This document shows positions 1-10,500 of a DNA stretch of 22,500 nt, piece after piece. Position numbers and translations under genes: made by a program. Source of the stretch: Symbiodinium natans (lineage: Eukaryota; Sar; Dinophyceae; Suessiales; Symbiodiniaceae). Position 1 is the stretch's first letter, and each line of letters begins with the position of its first letter. The DNA is taken from assembly GCA_905221605.1 (NCBI GenBank), contig CAJNDS010002781.1, forward strand, positions 187,501-210,000, in the 5' to 3' direction. Below the pieces are notes generated by a model that was not told the origin of the DNA, made no database searches, and saw only the letters and a list, made by a program, of their open reading frames with translations.

Positions 1-1939
1 TTTCATGGCTGCAGGGTGGGCCTGGCCTGTCTAACTTTGCTATGCTACATGCTGCCTGTCCCACTTTCATAGTTGAGGGGCTGTTAGGCCGTCAGTAGGA
101 TGAGGTGAAGGGTTGAGAGTTAAGCTTGAAGCTTAAGATTTGGGATTCCAAGGCTAGATGCTTGTTGAAACGCGCGTCGCACCTGGTTCATTTTCTTGTG
201 GCCTACGCACTCTGCTATCAAGCTCGGGCGGGTGGAAGAAGTAGATGGTGAAAGAGCTACCTGGACCAATACTGCCCACGGCAGGTTCAGCCCCAAAATC
301 ACTTCAACTCTTGCAGGAGTGGAGGTTTCTGGGTTGCTTAAAGATGATGATGTCTCGAAAGGGAAATCTTTTGACTCGCACTCGGTTAAGGCAGGCGAGG
401 CGAGGAGTGTTCCAGGATAGCAAACTACAACATACTACAACTCATGTTGCCCTTCGGGGCTGAGTTTTCATAACTCTAGAAGTTGGTGGGGAAGCATTGG
501 CTTCTCAGAAGCTGCTGTGTTGCAAGAATGATGGAAAGCACCACGGGGAACATACCAAATGCCCCAAGGTTAGCTTGAAGTGTGCGAGCGGCGCAGTTCG
601 CCGCCACGGTGCGCAAAGGCCTGCGTGCAAGACCGCGGGTGTCACAGTCTAGTTTAGGGTTCAGTGGCTATAGGGTTTAGGGGATGGGGTTCGCCTTGCA
701 TTGGCCCAGAAGCAGCCATTGGCTTCGCTCGGCACAACGTTGGGAGGACACTCCCCTGATTCTGGAAAGCCTGCGGCCAGCTGCCAGGATTGCAGACTTT
801 GCAAGCGGAAGCTAGTTCCACTACAAACACATACTTCACGTTCTATTCCCTTGTAATGTCTGTCACTGCCATCATGACCTACAGTACACGGCAGAGAGAA
901 GGGCTGCAGCCCCAGGAGATGTACAGTACACGCAGTTTGCTCGATTGGATGGATTGAATGGGTTCACCACCTGCCACATACATTGAAACAACAACGCAGG
1001 ACGAAGGACAAGTGAATCGGTGCGCTTCGGCAACTTGACACGCTCACACTAACTCGGCCAGCCCATTAGCTGGTGAGCTTCTTAGTTGCTGGGCTGCGTT
1101 CGGTTCTCGACGAGATGGGGACTTGTCATGTGAGGTTTGGGGCTTTGCGACTTAGCGTTCCAATTGTTTCAGGCCAAACGGGTCAAGTCACTGTACTGGC
1201 TGCCCACGTCCGCATTGAGGTCGCACCTTAGCGAATCACATGTTTTGAAGGCGTCTTTAATGGCAGTCGCACTGTGCCCGATTTACTGAAGCCAAGGGAT
1301 CTGCTCCGCACGGCCCTCAAAGAAACGAGGGCGCAATGTGCACGCGACCGGAAACTAGACTGTATGTTCGCACAACCTACACAAGGCACTGCAAGGTTCA
1401 CAGCATGAGACTCATCACAAGTCCACGCTGAGACTGTGACTGCCCAATTGCTTTCTTGCCAGACTGCGCGCAGAGAGGTTTTGCGGGATTCTTCTACAGG
1501 AGCTTCGACAAAACGACCCTCTCAATAGGATTTTCAGTGAAACCGGTTCTTGAATCTGCGTCCCCTGGAGTCAGCTGTCCACATTGTGTACTCTCATGAC
1601 CCAGCCAGTTTTGTGGAATCAAAAAAGCAACGAATACGTACTTTTACACCTGCGCCGCAACCAAGGTCTGAATCTCTACAGTGCAAGCAGAGGTAGAACT
1701 GGCATACAATTCTGCCAGAAGCTTGCCCGCAGACAGGTAGTAGCTCAGGGCTAGCAGGAAAATCTTCGTGCCATAAACAGGTGTAGGTGTAAATGTTGCA
1801 ATCCGGGTGATAGTATCCCTATCAACGCGTCAGTTCCAGTGGCCAAACCTTCACCGACAAGAAGCCACCCACCACATCACGTACGCGTGAGGACCCCTGA
1901 GAGTCCCAGGGGGTGGATGCGCGATTTCGCAGACAACGT
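1..1939. other. Stretch without a recognisable gene
   Basis: Only short open frames are present. The most coding-like are 463-652 on the plus strand (Cys/His-rich, LLCCKNDGKHHGEHTKCPK, ending near AAG before GTTAGC) and about 1072-1230 on the plus strand (reads VRFGALRLSVPIVSGQTGQV, no ATG at its start). Neither has a known domain. A degenerate TTTAGGG-like patch lies at 652-690. The rest, 840-1060 and 1240-1939, shows nothing. Confidence 0.6.
652..690 (+). repeat. Degenerate TTTAGGG-like words
   Basis: TTTAGGGTTC, then TAGGGTTTAGGGG within 40 bp. A similar patch with TTTAGGGTTTAG lies at 5669-5695. TTTAGGG is the telomere unit of plants and several algal and dinoflagellate lineages. Here there are only two or three imperfect units per site. 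Confidence 0.4.
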
Positions 1940-2025
1940 ACGGGTTTCCCCTTAAGTCATGTATACGAAACTATCCTCACCCTCACAGATATGCACGCAA
2001 TTTTCCAACGGGTTGCCCCTTAAGT
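1940..2025 (+). repeat. Short direct duplication, 68-bp spacing
   Basis: ACGGGTTTCCCCTTAAGT at 1940-1957 recurs as ACGGGTTGCCCCTTAAGT at 2008-2025 with one mismatch. Loosely similar bases precede each copy. This is consistent with an old 68-bp tandem duplication. Confidence 0.6.
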
Positions 2026-2543
2026 GGTCCAATCAGCGAACAGTTCGTGCAGACGCTGGGAAACTCTACAAAGGGAAAAAAGAACTATTTAGTAGCTACA
2101 AGAGAGCTCTGTTGAGCCGAGCGCACTGCGGCGGCTCGTACATAGAGAGCTTGGCAACTGCACACGCAAGCCATGCACTCCTCGGGTTTTACCTTGTCCT
2201 TCCCAAACTATTTGTCATGGCATCACCACTATCCATCTACTCAGTATCCAGCGTCCGCATCCTCGACGACGATGTCCAGGTATTGGATATCCGTTCATCA
2301 TTCATCATCATCAATCATCACATCAGTTCCAGGCATTCCCTTGGCAAACCCGGAACATATCCCACAGTAACTCTGCAGCATACCCCCGGCTACTTCTACC
2401 TGATGCGCCCATACAATAGTCGCCCCTTTGAGTGTGTTGCATGTGGCTACATGAGTGGCTGCAAACTGCCCTGGGGGTCAACCTTCCAGACGTGCAGATC
2501 TGGACATGTCATGCTGGGCGTTGGCATTAGCACATTTGGCTGA
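1959..2543 (+). CDS. Open frame of 194 codons from ATG, uncertain
   Basis: An ATG-to-TGA frame, one of the longer ones on the plus strand. It includes an (ATC)-rich stretch near 2296-2330 that becomes Ile/His/Ser-rich in translation, and its 5' end lies inside a short duplication (1940-2025). No domain, signal peptide or membrane pattern recognised. Codon use is not distinctive. It may well be non-coding. Confidence 0.15.
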   Translation: MYTKLSSPSQICTQFSNGLPLKWSNQRTVRADAGKLYKGKKELFSSYKRALLSRAHCGGSYIESLATAHASHALLGFYLVLPKLFVMASPLSIYSVSSVRILDDDVQVLDIRSSFIIINHHISSRHSLGKPGTYPTVTLQHTPGYFYLMRPYNSRPFECVACGYMSGCKLPWGSTFQTCRSGHVMLGVGISTFG

Positions 2544-2766
2544 GACACCCACTCTGGATGCGTGAATACGAGAAGGTTCCTAGCACGGCAACCCATTGAG
2601 GCAATGCTTTGCACTTCCAGGAATATGGCGAAATAACTGTTGCACCCGATGTTCCGAACTACCAGGCCCAAAGCCCCGAACCTAACTCCGGACCGTGGCA
2701 AAAACCCAGAAACACATAACGCAATCGTTACAATCATTATGACTCATGATTGGTACAGCGAAAGAT

Positions 2767-3141
2767 TTAGCGCTGTGGCGTAGGGACAGCACCCTCAGCA
2801 CCTGCAAGCAGCAGGACCCTTTTAGAATGACCAAGTCTTAGTCTTAACACCATCCGTTCTGACTCAGAAGCTGAAGCCTCAAGCCCGATAACTGCAGGCC
2901 CCGCCTGGATTTGCGAGCCCCTGCGGCCCACACGCTTCAACTGAGATCCTCCAACAGTGCGGGGAAGAGGGAGCTTCTCGAAGTTAACAGGAACTTCGGG
3001 CATGCGCAAAGTCTTGAAGGATGAAGGCAGGGGAAGTAAGGATTGTTTGTGAGCTTCGGGCAATTCAATCGTTGAGCTTTTGCCAGGCTTGTAAGGCACC
3101 TGGACATCCCAAATGAAAGCTGAGAGCGGCCCACCCAACAC
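2767..3141 (-). CDS. Open frame of 124 codons, uncertain
   Basis: Minus-strand frame with a run of LP-containing phrases (SLLPLPSSFKTLRMPEVPVN, then FEKLPLPRTVGG). This recalls, only loosely, the LPSSLQTL-type leucine-rich repeats common in protists. The copies are not regular enough to call a repeat domain. The remainder is basic and low in complexity. No splice or start evidence supports it. Confidence 0.15.
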   Translation of the reverse strand: MLGGPLSAFIWDVQVPYKPGKSSTIELPEAHKQSLLPLPSSFKTLRMPEVPVNFEKLPLPRTVGGSQLKRVGRRGSQIQAGPAVIGLEASASESERMVLRLRLGHSKRVLLLAGAEGAVPTPQR

Positions 3142-3176
3142 AGATCATGGGTTCGAAAACACCGGTGCCGGGCTAA

Positions 3177-3584
3177 GCACCAGCCTCGGGCCAGCCTGGT
3201 TACCCATCAGGGCTGGAACCAGCAACCGATAAGCCGCGGCCCAGCTCTGTCCTCCGACACTGCCCGACACCTGACAGTGCCTGCTGTGTCCGATTCACCC
3301 CGGCAAGCGGAGGTTTTCTCCCTCGCACCGAAAAAACAAAGCTCCAGGAGGCTCTTGGAAACGAAACAGATGTGAGAGGTCAGGAGATGCTCGGGCCCTG
3401 TCTGCTCCATGATTTGCTGCGGAAGCTATATTGTCTCAGACCAGAGGGGCAACTTTATAGCCACCAGATCTATGCGTTTCCGCATGACAGCGCGCACATA
3501 ATGGGCATTTGTCACTTCTGGCGGGCCTTGAAAAGAAGAAGCGCAACGAAGAAAGCCAGGCTTCACACCCTAACACTTACGTGA
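3177..3584 (+). CDS. Open frame of 135 codons, uncertain
   Basis: The frame is open from just after TAA (3174-3176) to TGA and has no ATG in its first 70 codons, so it would have to be an internal or terminal exon. The second half reads EMLGPCLLHDLLRKLYCLRP and ends in a basic stretch. Other frames on both strands are also open across 3200-3400, so the region is simply poor in stops. No domain seen. Confidence 0.15.
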   Translation, partial: APASGQPGYPSGLEPATDKPRPSSVLRHCPTPDSACCVRFTPASGGFLPRTEKTKLQEALGNETDVRGQEMLGPCLLHDLLRKLYCLRPEGQLYSHQIYAFPHDSAHIMGICHFWRALKRRSATKKARLHTLTLT

Positions 3585-4020
3585 TGATAGCCTCTAATTG
3601 CCCTCACCTTGACAGGACTGAGTCTACGAAAACGTCACAAACAAAAATCATTCATGTCAAAAGATATGGGTCCCATGGCTGGGTGGGGCGGGCAGAGGGG
3701 TTAGGTGGCAGAAGGATCAGTACCTTAACACCAAGACACCAAGAGAACTGGAAACTACGAAGATCTTGGCTCCAGCTTCATAAACTGTTAATCTGAAGCC
3801 CAGCCTGCACCCATGCAAACGTTGGCGGTGCCGTTGAAGTTACACAAGGCATACCTCGGGCCGCAACTTTTCTCGGTATCAGCCTCCAGCTGACGCAAAC
3901 ATGCCCACTGTGGAGTCTTCACAGCTCACACCCGAGCGCGCCACTGGCCAAAAGCTTTGCTAACCTGACAGCTCACTTCAAAGACGAGCTTCTCCAAGTC
4001 CCTACTGCGCTGTGCGGTGC
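3585..4020. other. Stretch without a recognisable gene
   Basis: No frame with a recognisable product. A short G-rich stretch (GGGTGGGGCGGGCAGAGGGG) lies near 3680-3700. Open frames here overlap each other on different strands and have no supporting signal. Confidence 0.5.
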
Positions 4021-4023
4021 CTT

Positions 4024-4103
4024 ATAGGGGTCCTTATTCTAAGGGGATCCTACTATTTGGGGGTCTATATTAGGGGTCCCTTAAATCGTAAACCCCCCCA
4101 TAT
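4024..4103 (+). repeat. G-rich imperfect tandem element
   Basis: Four to five units of about 15-17 bp, each beginning with AGGGG or GGGGG and a pyrimidine/AT tail: AGGGGTCCTTATTCTA, AGGGGATCCTACTATTT, GGGGGTCTATATT, AGGGGTCCCTTAAAT. It then switches to a C run (CCCCCCCAT). It resembles the G-rich elements near 7.83, 17.23 and 17.82 kb. Confidence 0.5.
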
Positions 4104-4267
4104 CCAGCAGATTCTGTTAGCAAGGCGCCTCCACTTGCCAGTGCGTGATGAACTTCGACTCGTACTCTGCGCCGGATCCTTGCGTGCCTAGGCTGCGGAA
4201 GCTGCAAAGCCAAGGGATCTACATCCAAGATCCAAGCATTCGACACAAAGCAATAGTGCATCTTATG
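4104..4267. other. Segment open on both strands, possible exon
   Basis: The plus strand is open from about 4123 (reads FDSYSAPDPCVPRLRKLQSQ). The minus strand is also open across it (reads RVEVHHALASGGALLTESAG, with many G-first codons). One of these may be an exon, but nothing decides the strand. The microsatellite starts immediately to the right. Confidence 0.2.
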
Positions 4268-5414
<1,147 letters not shown>

Positions 5415-5521
5415 AACTAGTATGACTACTTTCCATTATTGCTCTTAATTCTACTATTGCGACAATTGCTATTATTTCAATAAATGCTAGGATTCCGACT
5501 ACTTCCCTTACTTGGCGACTA

Positions 5522-5671
5522 TTTCTTGTGAAGGACCAGGGCGCAGATGAAGGAGACATCACCGAGAACGTCACCGGTATCCCGATTGGAGAGTACTTGT
5601 GGTTCACCTTTTCCAAAGATTCTGTAGATATCCAGCGTCTCGACCTCCCAGACGAAATTCCGGTGCAGGGT
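5522..5671 (-). CDS. Candidate coding segment with a weak cyclic-nucleotide-binding-like pattern
   Basis: A 50-codon minus-strand frame reads VETLDIYRIFGKGEPQVLS and then RDTGDVLGDVSFICAL before a stop. Cyclic-nucleotide-binding domains contain a strand, a turn with a small-residue loop and then G-D-x-[FVL]-G-E-x-[SA]-[FLI]. GDVLGDVSF resembles this, although the usual Glu is Asp. No ion-channel or kinase segment is seen next to it. The plus strand of the same bases is also open and reads equally protein-like (ENVTGIPIGEYLWFTF), which is a warning that the resemblance may be accidental. The segment lies just beyond the (CTA)n array. Confidence 0.2.
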
Positions 5672-5695
5672 TTATGGCAGTTTAGGGTTTAGAGT
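5669..5695 (+). repeat. Degenerate TTTAGGG-like words, second patch
   Basis: GGGTTTATGGCAG followed by TTTAGGGTTTAGAG. Too short to be a telomere; it could be a fossil of interstitial telomeric sequence or chance. Confidence 0.35.
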
Positions 5696-5791
5696 TTGTG
5701 TAGGGTCGCAAGAATACAAACTCCTGCCCCCGTGCTTCCGACTGCTTCCTGTACTTCTAGCGTGAGGAGTTCTACATGCTGCTATACGCTA

Positions 5792-6162
5792 TTATACGCT
5801 GCTCGCTCTTGTTGTGTGGTGTCGGCATGGACATTGGACACGTCGTGGCATTTCAAAACGGGCCAAGGTGCTGCTAAATATAGAACTTGGCTCGGGCTTC
5901 GGGGGTAATTGAGCTACGGTCTGGATATGTCTGGATGGGCTTTCAATTGGCTGACCTCGTCCTGCGGACATGGCTTTGCCGGCCAGTTCCTCAGCTGTTA
6001 CTGAAATCCGGGTAATGAGGCAACTAGCAAGCACAATAAACATTTGCTCAACTCTCTGGTCATCGAATTCTCCCCTTAACCTCACAGCCAGATTCTGCGC
6101 GCAAGGGTAGCTGGGCAAGAAAGCTGCCTCATCAGGCGGACCTTGGCAGCCGCGGAGTTAAA
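5792..6162 (-). CDS. Candidate coding segment, 123 codons open, no ATG start
   Basis: After TAA the minus strand stays open from about 6162 to TAA at the left end. It includes GEFDDQRVEQMFIVLASCL and a mixed polar region (SVTAEELAGKAMSAGRG), then a Pro-rich stretch. A possible exon end is GACGAG before GTCAGC, inside the segment. A second minus-strand frame overlaps at 6085-6200 and reads SAAAKVRLMRQLSCPATLA before a GTGAGG donor-like site, so the correct frame is unclear. Same strand as the candidate exons at 6460-6780. No known motif is visible. Confidence 0.2.
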
Positions 6163-6459
6163 TATTGGATGCTCATATCCTAGCAGTACTGGTGCCCAAT
6201 TCTGATGCGAAACCCTACATACAGCCGGAGCCCAAGACTGGGCGAAGACCCGTCGTCTGTATGGATACTGGAACTGTTTTTGTGCAGATGGGTACACTGC
6301 TCACTCTGCTTGGCATTGTTGAAGGTTGCATGGGAACGTGCCCTGCTTCAAAGCCTGGTCCTTGGAATTGTTTTGTTTATCGCATCCGGTGCCAGTGCCG
6401 GTGCCATGACTGCTTCCATGACGGCATGCGAGGATCGCCGATGCCGGCGGTGGTCGCAC

Positions 6460-6780
6460 TGTGAAGAAATTTGGCATTTCCTCGCGACGCGAAGGCCGGT
6501 TCCGGACACGACTGGCGCCCTTGAGCATCGCATTTTGCGTGGCCTTTTCGGTGGCACCGCTCGCATGTCGAGAGACTGTTGAATTGGACATGCTGCCGTA
6601 GAACTTTCTCTGCAACTTGGCGCTTGCCCCTCAGTCCCAAAAGCTCTCAATCCTCAAGCACATACAAAAGCAACAGCCCTCGAGATTCGTCCAGCTGCCG
6701 AAAGTAACATTGCTGAAGCGATACCTGGTTGCCTCGGCGGGACATGTCTTGGCCCTATCAGACAAATCACCACGGAAGCT
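6460..6780 (-). CDS. Candidate coding segments (two possible exons), product not recognised
   Basis: On the minus strand, 6780-6725 (after TTTAAAAATCAG) reads SFRGDLSDRAKTCPAEAT and ends CCAG before GTATCG. A second segment, 6607-6460, reads KFYGSMSNSTVSRHASGATE and continues in a Ser/Arg-rich, polar stretch to PNFFT, before GTGCGA. The two join in frame if the acceptor is the second AG of GCAGAG, which is less usual than the first. GC-rich third positions and R-N-Y-like codons favour coding. However, the plus strand of 6205-6582 is also open for over 120 codons, with a hydrophobic stretch (LLQSLVLGIVLFIASG), so strand assignment is not safe. No family recognised. Confidence 0.22.
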
Positions 6781-6969
6781 CTGATTTTTAAAGAGGGGTA
6801 CGTTGTGGTTCCGTGTTGCAACAATGACCGGCGATGCACTTGAGCACATGCGCCACGAGCGTGCTACGAACACAAGATGCAAAAAACAAAGCAGCATGCA
6901 CACACGCACGATCACACACGCACACACGCCCGAACGCCGCAGCAGAAGCAGCAGCACCACCACTACACA

Positions 6970-7191
6970 GCCACAATGTAACAACCAACCTTTTCGCTGC
7001 TCGTCTGTCATGCACCCACGGGCATCAGACAATGAAACGAAAGCTGTGACTGCGTCTTAGAAGAAGCGAGAGATAAACACAAAGTGAATTCAACCAGTCG
7101 CAGGGGAAAGCTCAAAACCGGGAAGGGTGCTCCAATCAGGGGTAAATGATGCACTTGGACGGCGGCAGCTGCCACAATGTAACAACCAACC
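6970..7191 (+). repeat. Exact 21-bp direct repeat, 201 bp apart
   Basis: Twenty-one bases starting GCCACAATGTAACAACCAAC are identical at 6970-6990 and 7171-7191. The bases around the copies differ, apart from both lying in CA-rich DNA. Confidence 0.8.
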
Positions 7192-7371
7192 AGCCCAACG
7201 CGCAAGCACGCAAGTAAGCAACAAGCAAACACAAACAAGAAAACAAAGAAACGGCCAAACAAACAATGACAACCAAACCAGCAAACAAACAATTAGCAAC
7301 ATCAACGCCAACATCAGCAACAGCAACAATGAAAATAACAACATCAGCAACAGTAACCACAGCAAAACAAG

Positions 7372-7407
7372 GCAGCAAGCAGCACGAGTGCAGCAAGCAG
7401 CACGAGT
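7372..7407 (+). repeat. 18-bp perfect tandem duplication
   Basis: GCAGCAAGCAGCACGAGT occurs twice in a row (7372-7389 and 7390-7407). Confidence 0.9.
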
Positions 7408-7440
7408 GCAAGCGGTACAACAGCGCGATTGTTTTTAAAG

Positions 7441-7789
7441 TGCGCTGCATCGCCTGAAGACGCAAATGGGACGCGATGCTCGACCGACAGCGGATTAAAT
7501 GGATGACAATGCTTCGCAGCCAGGGAGTGAATGACCCTTGAATGACTCCTGCCTGCCTCCACTACAGAAAATCCTGACTCATTGACTCATGAAAATTTCT
7601 GAAGACCTTCTCTGTGCAACCTTCGTCTGGCGGGTGCAGTCGTTGAGAATAGTTAGGGGATGAGGATTCGAAATAAGTGCGGCTTTGCAACCTGCCTACC
7701 TAGCTTGCTGCAGAGTTGCACCTTGGGTCGCTAGACGCTAGAGACAACAGGACCGATAAGGCCAGCCCGAGAGGACGCCGGAGCTTAAG
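7441..7789. other. Stretch without a recognisable gene
   Basis: No open frame of note and no repeat larger than local words such as TGACTCATTGACTCATGA near 7576. Nothing else seen. Confidence 0.5.
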
Positions 7790-7797
7790 ATGGATAC

Positions 7798-7908
7798 TTT
7801 GGGATGTTGTCCTTCATCGGGATTCCAATAGGGGGCACTATAATCGCGATTCTAATCTGGGGTACTATAATTACAGGAAGGACTGTTAGTATACGGGGGA
7901 ACATCCCA
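7798..7908. mobile_element. Miniature inverted-repeat element (111 bp) with probable target duplication
   Basis: The left end TTTGGGATGTT (7798-7808) is matched in inverse by AACATCCCA (7900-7908). Flanks read ATGGATAC (7790-7797) and ATGGATGC (7909-7916), a 6-bp identical target-site duplication extended to 8 with one mismatch. Inside are two 27-bp tandem copies (7818-7844 and 7845-7871), each ending in ACTATAAT, with about six differences. There is no coding capacity. Short length, terminal inverted repeats and flanking duplication fit a MITE. The superfamily cannot be assigned from an 8-bp duplication alone. Confidence 0.55.
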
Positions 7909-7916
7909 ATGGATGC

Positions 7917-9345
7917 TCTACAACTGTACAACTGGCCGAGACATGCCGAGGCTCCCCCGAAAACTTGCCGGTTCCCGCAACGTTCTGCAAGATCTCCTGG
8001 GTCGCTCAATGCAAGCCCACGATTTCTGGCTCTTGAAATTTGAACCGGGAGATCTTTGAATGTAGAATAAGCATCCCACCGAGCACAAGCCCCACTGCAG
8101 TAGACTCACCCTGGTGCCACCCGCCAACCGAAAAGTCTGCAAGCATCTAGCAAGCATGTATGTAGGGGCTCTGGGGACAAGAACATGCAAGATGCCTTTT
8201 AAAAAAGCAATGCCTAGTTGTAGCAAGCTCGTATAGTCATCGTTTTAGTCGTGCATGCAGTTACTCTTGCGTGATGCTGGCTACGGGCTCGCGCCAATAC
8301 AAAACGAGCAACAAGGTTGCTACTACTAAATCACAGCTATGTCAGGTTATGCGCAACATCTTTGAGTCCTACATCAGTTGCTACAGCAGGATGAAACCGT
8401 ACGCGGCCTACACATCTAGGCATCAAGCCAAAGGGAAAGCAAGTAGTCATAGCCGTTGTAATCGAAATGGCAAAAGCATCACGAGAACTAGTGTCGCAGC
8501 AGTAGCAGCAGCAACAAGAATAATGATCGAAACAGTTCTAACGAACAAGTAGCTATTTCAGCAGCAGCAGCAGTAGCCGTAGTAGCAGTTTTTTGGCAGT
8601 AGCAATAGCGCTTCTTGGAGGTATAACCCGCCTTGGAGCGCCTATGAAAAACAGACCCAGCAAACAAATCTAAAAAGCGTGATGATGAAGAGTAGCATGC
8701 GCACCCCTAGACAGTAATATTGCGAATGCTGATAGTGCGGATAAAGACCGCAGAAAATGCAGTAGCATCAAATATTCAAGTATGTGCAGCGGTGACGATC
8801 GTAAGAACAAGAATGTACTGTTTTTGCAACTGAAACAAACCTAAGCAGCACCTAGCAGGACCTAGCAGCGTGATTGGTATCGAACATTTAGAAAGTAGTA
8901 GTATCAACCGCGATATCAGTAGCGAGGCGCGGCAATCGTCTCAACAAAAGCCATGGCCTAGCCGAGGTACACGCAGTCGCGGGCGTAGCGGGCGGCGTCG
9001 CTACAACAGTAAGAGCATACAAAATATTCGGACGGTACAGATAATTGCGGCTGAGGTGTCAACAGCTTAATCTTGAATTCAGTCAAAGTATCATGGCCAC
9101 AGTCAAGCAAAGCAATACCAACCGTTTTCGACTTGTTGTCGTGAGAGGCAATACGAACAGCACTGCAAAGTAAGAAGCAACCATTCGCAGTGCCATTGCA
9201 AAAGTAATTAAGTGCAATCCGTAAAAATCATAGTAGCAGAGGAGCAGTAGTAGCAGCAGCGGTCTGAGGCATGAGAGTGCGGGGTTCTGGGTGGAACCTT
9301 CAGAGACGGGTGAAGCATCAACACGAAACTGCTAAACATCAAAAA
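7917..9345. other. Stretch without a recognisable gene, CAG/AGT-rich in part
   Basis: Runs of CAG, AGT and GTAGCAG words at 8500-8610 and 9225-9262 are short degenerate trinucleotide tracts. Open frames at 7918-8226 (minus) and 8271-8552 (plus) have no recognisable motif; the latter owes its Ala-rich C-terminus to CAG-type sequence. No RNA gene seen. Confidence 0.5.
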
Positions 9346-9817
9346 GAAATTGAACCCACCACACATCAAGAACATATTCACAAACATCAAAAAATATGAG
9401 CAAGCAGTCGAAGCACTAGTACTCCTCGAAAACATGTCGTACGTGGATTGCAATAGAAATCAGCGTAAAGTCCAGTTTGGGGTCAACAATTGCGGAATTG
9501 CAATTTGCAAGGTCCTGTGCGTCGGCATGAAACCCCATTCTATAGGTGTCGAACGCAGCTATAAGATCGATTACATATGGAACAATACCTGTTCTAGATA
9601 CCAAAATACATTGTTTATGTATTGCACGCTGCGCACTGCACAGTACGTGTTACCTAGTACATCCATTGTGTTCTATGTTCGCCTCGGCCTCCGGCCGAAA
9701 GGGGTCTGGAACAAGCAGACCAAGAGTCCCTCCTCCTTCCCACCCTTCCACCAAAAAGTCCTGCCCCTCCTCCCCCCACCCGAACCTGTGCAGGAGGGTG
9801 CCCGGAACAGAATCTGA
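9346..9817 (+). other. Open frame of about 155 codons, uncertain
   Basis: The longest open run begins at a TTG rather than an ATG. It reads HIKNIFTNIKKYEQAVEAL, later Cys- and Tyr-rich, and ends in Pro-rich residues caused by the C-rich DNA from 9720 on. No family recognised. Probably not a gene as it stands. Confidence 0.15.
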
Positions 9818-9932
9818 GGATGCAAAAACTGCCACAACTGTGCTGGACCAGCTCTTTTTTGGTTTCTTTCTGCGACTGGCATCACTTCCCCACTGTGGTT
9901 ACGGTGTATGGGACCTTTCGGACCATTTTTGA

Positions 9933-10500
9933 ACCCCTCACCCCCAACCCCCCCCCCCGCCCACCATCCCAAACACCCCCGCTCGAACCCTCTAACGTCT
10001 TACCCCCTACCAGTAGCCTGCACCAAGCCTCCTTCGTCTGCAAAGCGGCGCGCGTAAGCGTTTACATACGTATATATATATATGCATATATATATATATG
10101 ACTAAAGTTTGTATGTACAAAAACCAGCAAACAAAGCCTGAAACGTTCCTGGGCACCACCTGAGTCCATTCATGCGACTTGTTTGTACTAGCACGCCTCA
10201 AGCCCTGCAGCCGTAACCCCAACTATCCGCACCAATGCAGGACTCTGCATTTCAATGCTGATTCCAGACATAGTCGCCACAACCGAGCCATCGTCGGCCA
10301 CACAGGCAGTCAGGTTGACTTGCGTGGTCTTTCCCCATGTTGGTGTCCTTGGCTCGCAAACCGGTTGAGGGCTTAGTATTTTCAGGCCGGACCCGGTCTT
10401 GTGATTGCAAGCAAGGGGGATTACGGCCCGCAGGTGATCACAATGTGTTTTGGTTTTTGTGGGGGAGGGGGACGGGTGGGGTTGGGGGGTGGAGGGGTGG
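9933..10500. repeat. C-rich and G-rich inverted segments bracketing about 0.5 kb
   Basis: The C-rich segment at 9933-9990 contains CCCCTCACCCCCAACCCC. The G-rich segment at 10459-10500 contains the near-inverse GGGGTTGGGGGGTGGAGGGG. The two match over about 20 bases with small indels, so they could be ends of an element or fold together. The (TA)n palindrome lies between them. No target duplication was found. Confidence 0.4.
10071..10098. repeat. (TA)n perfect palindrome
   Basis: A 28-bp palindrome of TA dinucleotides centred on TGCA at 10083-10086, with both arms perfectly alternating. It could extrude as a cruciform. Confidence 0.85.

Larger units (their letters stand above)
6890..7440 (+). 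repeat. CA/CAA/CAG-rich low-complexity tract
   Basis: CACACACGCACGATCACACA-type sequence near 6898-6930, then AAC, CAA and CAG words from 7190 to 7430. Translations of either strand are compositionally biased (Asn/Gln/Lys or Leu/Val/Cys). I regard the open frames here as by-products of the composition. Confidence 0.75.

Noticed and set aside
1020-1045. U6 snRNA-like GCTTCGGCAACTTG
   Set aside because: The rest of the U6 start and the ACAGAGA box are absent.
5527-5662. Plus-strand exon (reads ENVTGIPIGEYLWFTF)
   Set aside because: It is as protein-like as the minus strand of the same bases and lacks a decisive splice signal or homologue; kept only as an ambiguity in the minus-strand entry.
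7200-7440. Asn/Gln-rich protein
   Set aside because: The composition is set by CAA, AAC and CAG low-complexity DNA; neighbouring frames and the opposite strand are equally open.
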